Assembly: GCA_964017195.1 (NCBI GenBank)
Contig: OZ024890.1
Span: forward strand, 17,379,701-17,443,700
Source of the DNA: Siderastrea radians
Lineage: Eukaryota; Cnidaria; Anthozoa; Scleractinia; Rhizangiidae
Direction: 5' to 3'
DNA: 64,000 nucleotides
The notes below the pieces were generated by a model. That model saw nothing but the letters and a program-made list of their open reading frames with translations. It ran no database searches and had not been told where the DNA came from. Of the stretch, positions 54,637 to 64,000 are shown in pieces (positions within the stretch are counted from its first letter, which is position 1; each line of letters opens with the position of its first letter). The position numbers were made by a program, and so were the translations under genes.

Positions 54637-54642
54637 AATAAA
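54637..54642 (+). terminator. Candidate polyadenylation signal
   Basis: AATAAA about 450 bp after the stop of the 188-aa gene, followed by T-rich sequence. It is the first canonical hexamer in the expected direction that I noticed. Confidence 0.35.
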
Positions 54643-54649
54643 GTAAAAT

Positions 54650-55865
54650 ATAAATATCTAATTTATATGTCATAAAAGGGATTAGTTGTCACTGTCTTTA
54701 GTATTTCCTCCCTTACATTCGTTTTTATGCATTTCTTAAACAATTAAAATGATTTGATGTTTCTAGTTTTGTTGTCTACACATTTTCACATTTGCGCTCC
54801 TTGAATACTGGCTTATGTGGACCTCGACAGTCATATGCATGCCGTGCCCCATAGCTGTGTAGTTGGAAATTGGCTGAAAAGAAGCCTGACAAATTTTTTG
54901 GAAGCTGTCTTCTTTTACCATCGGTCCGAATTTCAAGATTAAGATTTTCAAACTGGTCAAAGTATCCAATTTCCTGTACTGACATCTCGACCCATACTGT
55001 GTTATTTCAACTATGTATATCATGCCCTTTACGTAAGAACGACAGACACGTTTGCTTTGTAGGAAGAACAAGAGCGGTGGAATCCTTTGACGTCACAACT
55101 GGAAATAACTACCTCACAAAATCGCCCGTTGAAACATAAACCGAATAAATGAAGTTAGCTTTCAACGCAGCTTCGCTTAGTGTTCTTACTCTTTGGAGAC
55201 CAACCTGAAAATCTGTTCTGTTTGCTGAATTTGTGTTACGATCACTGATGGAAACACAAAGCACTGAATATGATGTCATTAGCCGCCAAATAACAACGAG
55301 AAATGAACAGGCAAACCAGCCCCCAGGAATACCATTCTTTGTTTGAGTGTTGTGTGCCTAAGAGACTAACTACAGGCTTATTCTTGTGGAACTTGAGATT
55401 TGTTCCACCTGTGTAGATTTTTAAGATTCATCTTTATCTGTATGGTTGAACAAGGTTTAAAATAATTGGTAAACTAAGTTACTGTAGTGAGTAATGCACG
55501 GTAATACAGAGTTGTGTATCACCCAACTCCGAGATCGTTGTGTCGTTTAATCGTCTCACATTGCCATAAATAAGGTGCAAAATTAATAAGTGGGAAACTG
55601 GCTCTCGTGAATACCAAAATTCGCTACGCAGAATAGCAAACAAGAAATAACAAAAAACAAAACAAAACAAAAAAACAGCAAAGATTGAAAGTACTTGAGC
55701 TAAACAATTGGTAACACTTTAGGATTTTAATCGAAAGACTCGGAAGTTAAAATTGTGTATCATAAAAATAATGTTTGACTCACAGAGCGAAAGAGCTAGT
55801 AACTATTAACTGAGTTCCATGATGATTTAAACAGTGTCTACGCAGCAACATGGTGATTATAACGT
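54650..55865. other. No recognised gene
   Basis: Overlapping frames on both strands near 54,763-55,139 are shadows of each other without family resemblance. Confidence 0.4.
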
Positions 55866-56276
55866 CATCAGAGAGTGACATATTTCAAGACTCAATCTTT
55901 GTTCGAGGTCGGCAAGCCGTGGTCAATTGTAAAATTACATGCAAATTTTCAAAAGTTTTTCTGCTATGATAGCCTCTCCCGCGTCGTTCTTAACTGAGGG
56001 AGTCGTATTACCCTCCTTCTGGTTCAGTGAAGACTTAAATGCATTGTGCAACGCGTCAGTTTACAGTAAAGTTTTCAACGTCAGAAAAATATGCTATCGG
56101 TTGCAACGCGTTTTATATTCGGAAAGTAATTCCCTTTACCACAAAATCACTTGGGCTGCTCCAATGGGCCGTACTGTACTCATTAAATAACCAGACAAAC
56201 ATCGAATGCGGAATGCACAGCCTAAACTGAGCTAACTTGGCTCTGTTCTGGATCATATGAAAATCTCTTTGCTTCC

Positions 56277-56840
56277 ATGCACAGCACTGGCACTGAGAAT
56301 ACTAATTTAGACTCATCAACCACCGCAGGGCAACGAGAGATGAAAAGGCCAACCACTCAAGAAAAGTGCCAGCTATTTCGCTCATTTGCGATTTGTTTCA
56401 TCGCTGGACGCATTTTAACGGTTGTGCATGGGTTGTGGGTAACACTGGTTCGTTGAAGAGCTGTAAAACTACTGGCCCTGTTATCATGACTGTCGGTGGA
56501 TTCTGATTTCTTCTTTTCATCACATTTTTGAGGTCCAGGCAATAACGGCTCACTGCAGAAAGGAGCACTGACGAGTTGCGTAGAAGGCGTGAACACGCTG
56601 GAGCAGAATGTTGGGCACGCACTTCGAGTAGAAGGCGTCAATTTTCAGTTAGGCCCTATTCACGACTTTGAAGTTTGCCCCTCTGAAGATGCTGTTAGCA
56701 TTTAGAATAACAATGCAGCAAGTATGGAGGTTAACAGCGTTGCAGCATGTGATGAACAGAAATTCGATTTGGATCAAATAGCCTCTAAGCCTCCCGCGTA
56801 CGAGCATGGCCGTTCAGTTGATACTCAGCTTCATGTTTAA
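56277..56840 (+). pseudogene. Pseudogene of the 188-aa two-pass PPxY protein
   Basis: ATG at 56,277 starts a frame homologous to the gene at 53,623: NLDSSTTAGQRE for FNSSTITRQRK, then KCQLFRSFAICFIAGRILTV. A short internal duplication (GTTGTG ... GTTGTG near 56,425-56,440) shifts the frame and gives an early stop. Further on, GSLKSCKTTGPVIMTVGGF is followed by a stop and other breaks interrupt the tail. The CAAAG acceptor just before the ATG of the intact gene is also lost (CTTCC here). The end, at about 56,840, matches the family C-terminus. Confidence 0.85.
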
Positions 56841-56898
56841 GATCAGCGTTAAAATTTCATAAGTGTTTTGTTTAACTGGATTCTGGATTCTTCTGTTT

Positions 56899-56918
56899 GG
56901 GGGGGGGGGGGGGGGGGT
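56899..56918 (+). repeat. Poly-G tract
   Basis: About 20 consecutive G within the 3' flank of the pseudogene. The corresponding point in the paralogous copy is TTTCGGGGAGG, so the run expanded after duplication. Confidence 0.85.
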
Positions 56919-56969
56919 TAGTAAAACTCAAACGGTGTGTCACGTTCAGGTCCCTCGAACGGTCAGTTA

Positions 56970-57110
56970 ATTGATCCCTATTCATTACTTCAAAGTTTGG
57001 GTTCCTTCAGAGCATTTTATTTTCGTAATGGTCCCTTTTTCATGCAAAGTAGGCTCAAACAATAAGCAAACATCACATTTTCAAGCTAACAGCGACGTTG
57101 GTCTCTTGCA
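56970..57110 (+). pseudogene. Second decayed C-terminal scrap of the PPxY family
   Basis: The frame IPIHYFKVWVPSEHF matches GPIHDFEVWIPSEPF of the intact protein, followed by SNNKQTSHFQANSDV for SDNNTERLEANSVI. The PPxY segment is replaced by PFSCK. No N-terminal half is present. Confidence 0.7.
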
Positions 57111-57199
57111 GTTTTGGTCTGCAAAACTACGCGATGCACCCACAAATGAATCACGCATTGCACCCTTACTTCCCCATCCAAAGAACACCATACATTAAA

Positions 57200-60100
57200 A
57201 TCATAAACCTACATTGTATAACCTTTATACTCATCGTTTACTGCGATATTGTTAGTATTTAGGTATTGTCAGGCCGTCTGAAAGGCAGGGTGGGCTGTAT
57301 ATTCTCAGCAGTTCTCAGCCCTTCGGCCGAGACAGTTTCTGAACATTGGTCTCCTTGCTGTAAAGAACTATTAGGAATAATCGCGCTGCCTATTTCTCCT
57401 TTCATTTATTTGTCCACTTTTCGACCTTAACTTTTTCTTCTGGCTTCAGGTATTGAGGTCCCCATTAGCTTTTGTCCCCTTGCTACTCTCTGCAAAATAT
57501 AATACTCTCTGTAGTCTATCACTTGTAGACTTTTTCTCCCTGGCGCGGCTTTCAGACTCGAGAGGGAAGGGAGAGCATTGCCCAGTCAGCTCTATAGGTT
57601 TGTGATATGGATTTTGACCATTTTGGTCTAGAATGGGTTTTTTTCTGCTAGTCTGATATAGGTCTCTTCTTACCACTTTGGCTTGAAAAGGGAGGATTCC
57701 TTACAAGAGTCTGGGTAGGGAAAATCGCATATTTTGATCTGAAACAGGTACATGAACAGGCGGATTAAAGAAGACGGCGGCACCCTCTAACAAAAATTTC
57801 GAGGAGAAACCTCTTCTGACCCCAATGAGGTGTAAACTTCGAATTCATTTCAGCCTCGAGTCACTCTCAACCAACAACATCAATGACTGCCAGCGTCCAG
57901 GGTCAGGCTCCAGTCGGTCTCGCTTTTTTGTGTTTACTTCTCTTAGTTTCATTGCGCTTTAACTTGAATTTTGTTTTGGCCAAAAATAAATCTAGAATTT
58001 CATTACTAATATTGTTCATCGGCTCGTTTCTTTGATTTGTTAATTTGTTGTTTTGAAAACATGGCAAAATAACGTTCCGTCTGATAAAGAACAGTCAAAG
58101 TTCATGTCAGTTTGACGTCAGTGCACGAACTATTGCTTGGCGAGTTCCTTATACAAACTGCTTTGTCATCAGTGGTAATGACTTTTCTTTTCAACAAAGA
58201 AAATTGGCCAGCGACGTCGGAAATATAACAGCCGTTTTAATTTGTAGTAAAGGAGTCGGTTCTCATTGTGAAAAAGTATCAGTGCTATGACCACCTTTCT
58301 TAGTGTACGGCCAAAACCAAGAAGACGTCTTTAAAGAGTAACATCTGTACGCAACGTAAACCAAAGGTTAAAATTAGGCAAAACGTCTGCTGGATGAGAT
58401 ATAGGAATACCACGGTTAAAAGTAAATACAACGGAAAATATTACGTCAACAGTAAACTATATAGTCCAACTTTTGTCGCCAACTGACGGGTTTAAGTTGC
58501 CTTTTCAGTTATTTATCAAAAATTGAAGCACGTAATCAGTTAAATTGTGCGTTAAGTGACTACACGAAAGCTGTTGGTTGTTTGAGTGATATCTCACTCT
58601 TGTGCTTTTCTCTTGCTAAGACAAAACGAAAATATAATTGAATAATTATGTATTTCAGGATGATACTAACATCAACACTGATCAACGCCATTAGATATGT
58701 CGAAAGGTTCTTAAGGCTGGTTTTCTTAAGCAACACAAGCCGCTAGCATGAGCTCAAAAGAGGACACGAATGAGATACGCGTAAGTACAAGCAGAAAGAA
58801 AACAATAGATAAACAGTTTTTGGACGAGGTCGACTGCAAAAAATCTGTCAGTGGGAAGTTGATCAATAATTGATTAATCAGCCTGCAAGAAACTGAATTA
58901 TGGCAATATTTCACAAAACCCGAATTCAATACTTGTTTTATCAGTTGTTAAATTTGTTTTTCAAATTTATGTTCTTAGTAACAGCTCCTTCAGAGATGGC
59001 GAGAAGCGCAAGCTGCACTTGTAAATTTATACCGCTGACAGGTATCTCTTAACAAAAAACTTTAATATTTCGCTTTCTACATTACAAACTTAATGCATAA
59101 ACCAGCCATTTCCGAAGATGAATATTGAAAACTCTTACTATTGACAGGCAAGCAAGTTTCATAGTTCCTTAAATCAGTTACTTCTCTCCTCAAGCTCCAC
59201 TTCACTCACTTGCCAGCACGTTTCTGGCGTTCCAAGCTCATCTTTCGCTAACTCACTTTCCGCTTGTATAGGGCGAAATACATAGAGAAAACGCTAGTTA
59301 CTTTCTTTGTGTACCGCTCTTAATTTGTCCTAGAAAAGAACATTAAAATCGTTCTTCAATAACTCGGTAGAAAAGAACTTCCATTTTGATCCGAGGAGGA
59401 CAAAACAGCAAATGAGCAGAACATTGTTTGCAGCGGAGCAACTTTGTATCTTAATGCGCGTGACCTGACCATTACCCGTAGGCAGTTATTTTCCTGATGT
59501 GATGTAACGATCTGTTGACCAATAAGGAACGCTGGAGAAAATAAATTGAATGATAATAATGATTGCTATTATTCCACTATTGCTTCACTTCACCTTTTAA
59601 GGGCAAGAGAACACACAAAATATGCCAGCGTATTACACTGTACAATTCCGGTTTGACCGGTTATTTTGCTGAAGGAGGTCACGAAGCAAAAACAAAATGC
59701 ATATCCGAGCGTATTATCTACTTAGGAAGTAAACAGAACGAGGAAATGGAAAGGCGTTTTGTCAAAAGCAAGGATAACACGAAAAAAGGACGTCTTTCGT
59801 CTATTCTTGCTACACTGCGTGTTAACAGTTCCACGGAAACTTCCTTGTTTTCGATTAACGCTTAGTAGTTGAACTTCACTCACACAAATAATATCATATG
59901 AAGGTTTTTTACCTGTATAAGTTGACCGCAGTGATTAGTTAAAATATATAATCGATATAAGACCAAACTCTACTTCAATAAAGCTCCAAAAAGAAAAACT
60001 AACCAAAACGTTATCTCCTTTCAGTTTTAACATACGATATTGCACCAGTATCACCTTAAATGTCTACTAGCTGGTTTAACTCTTTTCACCAGTATGTATA

Positions 60101-60360
60101 TATTTCACAGTTTACTTTTGTCAGATGTTTAGTTCTCTATTTTACATTTGATTCACGACATTTTTTAAATATACAGCTTTATCTTTTCTTGTTTTTTTTC
60201 CTAGATCAATTATAAAATTCCCTTTTATATCCTTCGCCATAGAAACAGAAAAATATTACCACCCTTTATATTTGGAAACTTACTTTGCATTCCAAAACTT
60301 TCTGACGTATTTTCAGTAGCTTTATATAATAAGCAAACTTGGACAGGAAGGAAAGCGGCC
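57200..60360. other. No recognised gene in about 3.1 kb
   Basis: Only short frames without domain resemblance. 57,590-57,740 contains ATTTTGACCATTTTGGTCTA and related TTTTGGTCT words that look like part of a degenerate repeat. The frame at 59,563-59,865 (100 codons) is charged but has no recognisable domain and no splice framework. Confidence 0.4.
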
Positions 60361-60365
60361 CCGAG

Positions 60366-61070
60366 AAATCTAAGGGTGCGTTTCTTTGGGAAAATCCGAA
60401 AACGCCGGATTTGTGATCCCAGATCATATGGATTCTTCGACACCAAAGAAACGCAAAATCCGAAAAAGGATTATTTTGTCATGACAAGACAGGCTGGAGG
60501 CACGCAATATATATGTCAGAACGATATTTCTCTCGTACTGCCCTAGAATTCAACTAGAATGGAATACAAATAATTTATAAACAAGGAGAGTATCTGCAGT
60601 AGTTCAAGTGAACTCGCTATTTGCGTTCACAATTAGCAAAATCTGGTCCCTGAATTACAGAAATGGTACACAAACGAAGTTATCCTGACGTGTCAATGCT
60701 TCTGTCTGTACTTTTGGAGAAAACTTTTCAAAATATACAGAACGGAATAATCACCTGAATTTTTCTTTTTTGCGATCGAATGTTTTGTCACGCAAGATCG
60801 AGAGAAAATATGGCGAGACCAGTAAATTTGCATGGAAGACCGCTTGACAGATGTACTATTTTCGGATCCGTCCCCCAAAGAAACGCACGGATCATGAATC
60901 CTAAAAATCCGGATTTAGATTTGATCTGATGTATCCACTCGGAGGGTGGATTCTTCAGATCACTAATCCGTGATTAATCCATTTTCGGATTTAGGTAAAG
61001 AAACGCAAAATCCGTTTTTGGATACAAGAATCCGGATTTGGATTTTCCCAAAGAAGCGCACCCTAAATCT
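60366..61070. mobile_element. Inverted-repeat element (about 693 bp) rich in AATCCGGAT words, 6-bp target duplication
   Basis: It starts AAGGGTGCGTTTCTTTGGG, AAAATCC and ends GGATTTTCCCAAAGAAGCGC, ACCCT. AAATCT is duplicated at 60,366-60,371 and 61,065-61,070. AAAGAAACGCAAAATCC and GATCC/GGATTTGGAT words recur subterminally on both sides. The interior is non-coding. The superfamily is open, as for the other 6-bp cases here. Confidence 0.75.
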
Positions 61071-61785
61071 CGTCGCCGCTCTTTCATTTCCGCGTGTTTA
61101 ACACGCTGCTCGTGTGAATCTTATGTTTACCTGTTGTTTGACACAAATTTAGACAGAAGTCAATATTTGCAACAATTTATAATATTTTAGCAGAGTGTGA
61201 AATGTTTAATGCACTGATAATGTGTTCAAACTACTCCACGGTGTACGTGACAGCCTCCATGTAGTGATTATTTTAAAACTGAGATGATATTGTAATTCAG
61301 TTGTCCAGTATAACGGGCGGGCTCTTCCGTGTTCGTAAAGATCTAAAAAAAACACGATCACAATATTGGATGTCACTATCGAGTTATCCCTCCCTGACTA
61401 TTCAACCTGTTTAGTGATCATGTTTTAAAGCTTTAAAAACGTGAATCCTTGGCATTAAATGTTTGAAATCTGACGACTTGTAATGTGTTTTAAGTACTCC
61501 TTGGCAATTGTATGACCGTATGTGAACGTTATTTACGTGCTCAAAACTCGGTGAATTAGTCTTGCAGATGAATTACTTTATGTCGGTTCATATAGTGGTT
61601 GTTCAATATTCATGTCTCCCTTTAATTTTGGTTGATTGTTACAATTTTGAGTATATCTTGTAGCCATGAGTGAAGGAGTCTAGGATCTCAGACAGGACTG
61701 AAGAGGAGAGGAGTCTTGACTTGTGAAACAGAATTATCCCAAACAGGATTACGAAAACCATTACTTCAAAAACCTCAAACACTCA
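61071..61785. other. Downstream flank of the minus-strand PPxY gene
   Basis: No other gene seen. I found no close canonical polyadenylation hexamer for the minus strand, so the 3' end is undetermined. Confidence 0.4.
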
Positions 61786-61790
61786 GGAGG

Positions 61791-62363
61791 TTACACATCC
61801 TGAGTGTTTGCACGCGGGCTTTCCTCGTACGAAGGAGGCTCGGAAGGCAATGTAACATGAAGGTATTGACCTTGCTCGTCAGACGTCACGACGCTGTTGC
61901 CTTGCAAACTTTCCGTGTTGTTGTAATTGCTAACAGCTTCTTCGTATGAAGGAGGTACTATTTCTGGACCAGAAGGTTCTAAAGGAATCCAAACTTCACA
62001 GTGATGAATGGGGCCCAACTGATGGTTGGAGCCTTCGTCTGAACAAACTTCATTAACATGTTGTTCAGGGTTATTCACAGGTTCACAATTCGAACTTGAG
62101 CCTTCAGTGTGTAACCGAGCTTGCCTTGAACTCCAAAACGTGATGAAAACAAGCAATAATCCACCGACAGTCATAACAACTGGACCAGCTATCTGGCAGA
62201 GCTTTAACGAAGAGGTCTGTCCCACTACAGTTAAAATTGAACCAATTATGATACAAATGAGAGGAGACAAGCGAAGAAACCGGCAGGTGGTTGGGCAGTT
62301 CATTTTTCGTTGTCCTGTGACAGTTGATGAGTTAAAACTATTTTCCCCACATTGAGTTTGCAT
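61791..62363 (-). CDS. Small two-pass membrane protein with two PPxY motifs (190 aa)
   Basis: The coding sequence is one exon. The start at 62,363 lies 3 bp after a strong acceptor (TTTTTCTTTTCGTTAG), so a 5' UTR intron is likely. Segments 32-48 (LSPLICIIIGSILTVVG) and 57-77 (IAGPVVMTVGGLLLVFITFW) cross the membrane with a short loop SSLKLCQ. The acidic tail has PPSY at 137-140 and 176-179, both followed by EE, and the shared GPIH-x-x-EVWIP-x-EP block at about 117-131. It is the closest relative of the 188-aa protein at 53,623, in opposite orientation, and keeps both WW-binding motifs, which argues that they are functional. The C-terminal residues NTQDV are identical in both proteins. The role (WW-domain recruitment at a membrane) is inferred from motifs only. 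Confidence 0.8.
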   Translation of the reverse strand: MQTQCGENSFNSSTVTGQRKMNCPTTCRFLRLSPLICIIIGSILTVVGQTSSLKLCQIAGPVVMTVGGLLLVFITFWSSRQARLHTEGSSSNCEPVNNPEQHVNEVCSDEGSNHQLGPIHHCEVWIPLEPSGPEIVPPSYEEAVSNYNNTESLQGNSVVTSDEQGQYLHVTLPSEPPSYEESPRANTQDV

Positions 62364-62399
62364 GATCTAACGAAAAGAAAAACTTGTTGAATGGCATGG

Positions 62400-64000
62400 T
62401 CTCCGTCCATGAAAAGAATAACAACAAATTAAGCTTAATGTTCTGTTTTTTGATATTGGGTCGTTGTAGCGTTGGCTGCAGTATATTTTCTCAAACTGGC
62501 ATGGTGATGAGGCATGACGTAATGTGTTGTTAATTATACCTAGAAATTCCGGATCTGCAGATAGTTATTTCCAAGAATCGGCTCCGACAGTGTAACTCCT
62601 TAGTACAGATTGAAAGAATGAACTTACGTAAACAAGCATGCGGACACCATTTTGTCAAAAACCTATTAGATTCTCATCAGTCATTTATCAAAAATAGAAA
62701 TATGGCATGTTTGAAGTCATTTGGATTGTGCGTGCAATGACAAGGCTAAAAGAATAGGATGGTTATGATAACTTCTTGTCTTTTGATCTCTATACAGGAG
62801 ATATTTTGCGGAGCAATTGCTCAGAAAAAATTGAAGTTTAAAAAAAATTTTACATATTGAAAAAGTAAAGAATATCCTCACCGATCTTCTGCTAAGTCTG
62901 AAGTAGGTCTGAAGTGGGAGATAACGGATGTTGTCGGGGTTTTTTATGCACTGAGAAAATGAAGAAGTACCGGTGATAGAGTTCAGAGCTCGACTGAAAT
63001 ATTGGGAGAACTGGGCAGGTAAAACTATAAAAGACATTTTTGCTATACCAAATAACTGGAAAACTGAGTAATTTTCCTTGGTTCCCTGGACTTGTTTTTC
63101 ATTTAATAAAGCGGTATTAACATTACTAGCACGTAACTTAGCTTGAAAGTACTCATGACGACTTATCTAGCGCTACAATGGAAGCAACTGTTAACATATT
63201 CGACATATTTCTTACATTAAGCAATGCATGCATGCATTGAACTGCAAAACCACAAAACTACTAAAATTATTCAAGTTATTTTTATGTACATAATTTGCCA
63301 TGTCTTGGCTCGCCTCGGGCGAATTATGACATACGTCACTCAATCTGCAAAGTTAGTCAGTTGTCACTGGCCACAAATCTGAGGTAAAACAGCAAACAAA
63401 TCAATGCATTCATGATTAGTAGACATAAACCTAAGTATTCCTCCAAGCAATCTTTCGTCGTATGCGTTTCATTTTATAACTGCGCCTCACACATTTACAC
63501 TATGACTTTCTTTCTTATTTTTCCTTTTTTTCTTATGATTCCCTTCAGTGAGACCCAATACTCTGCTCTTTAATTCCTTACGTTAGACCTGACAGAACCG
63601 TTATAAAGAACAGCAGACCAGCAGCCCACAGGCTAAAATGCAAGAAGACTCTGTTTGCACTTACATGGACCCATAGCCTGAGTGTAAACTTCTCTTATTT
63701 CCTTCTTATTGTCCGGCACAGGTAGGAGTTAAAAAGATGTCAGCGCGCACAGGGTTCCAAAGGAACGCACAACTCACATGTGCTTCTTCGAGACCAGAAG
63801 GACCAACATTGTCATGTTACCCAGCTTACTGAGACTTGAAGAAGTTTATAAAATATCGCAAAGAATGGGTAAAACGGTCCGGCGTAGTTGACCGTTAACT
63901 TACCTATTCTTTTGTGATATTGTTCATTTTAAGTAGCGTGTTCAAAAAGCGTAATCAACCTACAAGCCCTGAACAAAAAATAGAATGAAGGAAGACATCC
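62400..64000. other. Upstream flank of the minus-strand PPxY gene; no second gene recognised
   Basis: The 5' UTR exon of the 190-aa gene should lie somewhere here but I cannot place it. The frame at 62,717-63,037 (minus) shows no family resemblance. GCATGCATGCATTG at 63,224-63,238 is a short palindrome. Confidence 0.4.

Larger units (their letters stand above)
55870..57150 (+). repeat. Segmental duplication, copy 2 (carries the pseudogene)
   Basis: It is the paralogue of 53,140-54,440 at an offset of about 2.7 kb: GACTCAATCTTTGTTCGAGG, TCGGCAAGCCGTGG and CTGCTATGATAGCCTCTCCC open it, and the decayed C-terminal scrap closes it. Confidence 0.8.

Noticed and set aside
62026..62355. 109-codon plus-strand frame opposite the 190-aa gene
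   Set aside because: It is antisense to a conserved coding exon and is mirrored by a similar antisense frame in the pseudogene (56,357-56,641), as expected from shared sequence, not from a second gene.

Overview
The window is animal nuclear DNA. It is AT-rich, gene-poor, intron-containing and dominated by degenerate repeats, with no operons or prokaryotic signals. Several repeat types (a MITE whose ends read GGGGGTACTCC, REs ending in microsatellites, GTTTCTCGAAA-type inverted-repeat elements, fold-back elements with a CTCG-rich loop), a SET-domain gene of SETD8-like type and an exon resembling a SANT-like domain look to me like an anthozoan cnidarian, probably a stony coral. That assignment is recognition, not a database result.

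Layout. 1-15,500: mostly mobile-element debris. It holds a broken non-LTR reverse transcriptase (905-1384), two copies of one MITE, a SANT-like exon (about 7,546-7,763), a 331-bp duplication with an AAGAC microsatellite, a 74-bp minisatellite and a TTAA-flanked MITE. 16,000-18,110: a tandem duplication of about 1 kb carrying the same pair of small minus-strand coding exons twice. 18,742-22,700: inverted-repeat elements, plus a three-exon minus-strand SET-domain gene fragment whose second intron is almost entirely one 873-bp element. 25,492-25,827: a CRE-type site and a candidate short secreted peptide. 26,175-36,792: an 88-bp minisatellite abutting a satellite of about 9.8 kb with an 83-bp unit, the latter split by an 866-bp element. 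36,800-38,255: AT-rich minisatellite, eroded outlying satellite monomers and a candidate terminal exon.

42,600-62,400: the clearest protein genes. These are an intact 236-aa two-pass membrane protein with a proline-rich tail (42,639-43,349), two shorter related proteins (53,623-54,189 plus strand; 61,791-62,363 minus strand), a stop-ridden copy (56,277-56,840) and two C-terminal scraps. All three intact proteins share two membrane segments, a C-x-I-x-GP motif opening the second, and PPxY motifs in the tail, as expected of membrane adaptors that recruit WW-domain (NEDD4-like) ubiquitin ligases. Three copies of a hairpin element lie between 49,395 and 51,965, and several inverted-repeat elements have readable target-site duplications. 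One of these has a recognisable empty site in a paralogous segment of the same window.

I recognised no tRNA, rRNA or CRISPR sequence. Exon calls rest on reading frame, splice-site consensus and similarity between copies only.
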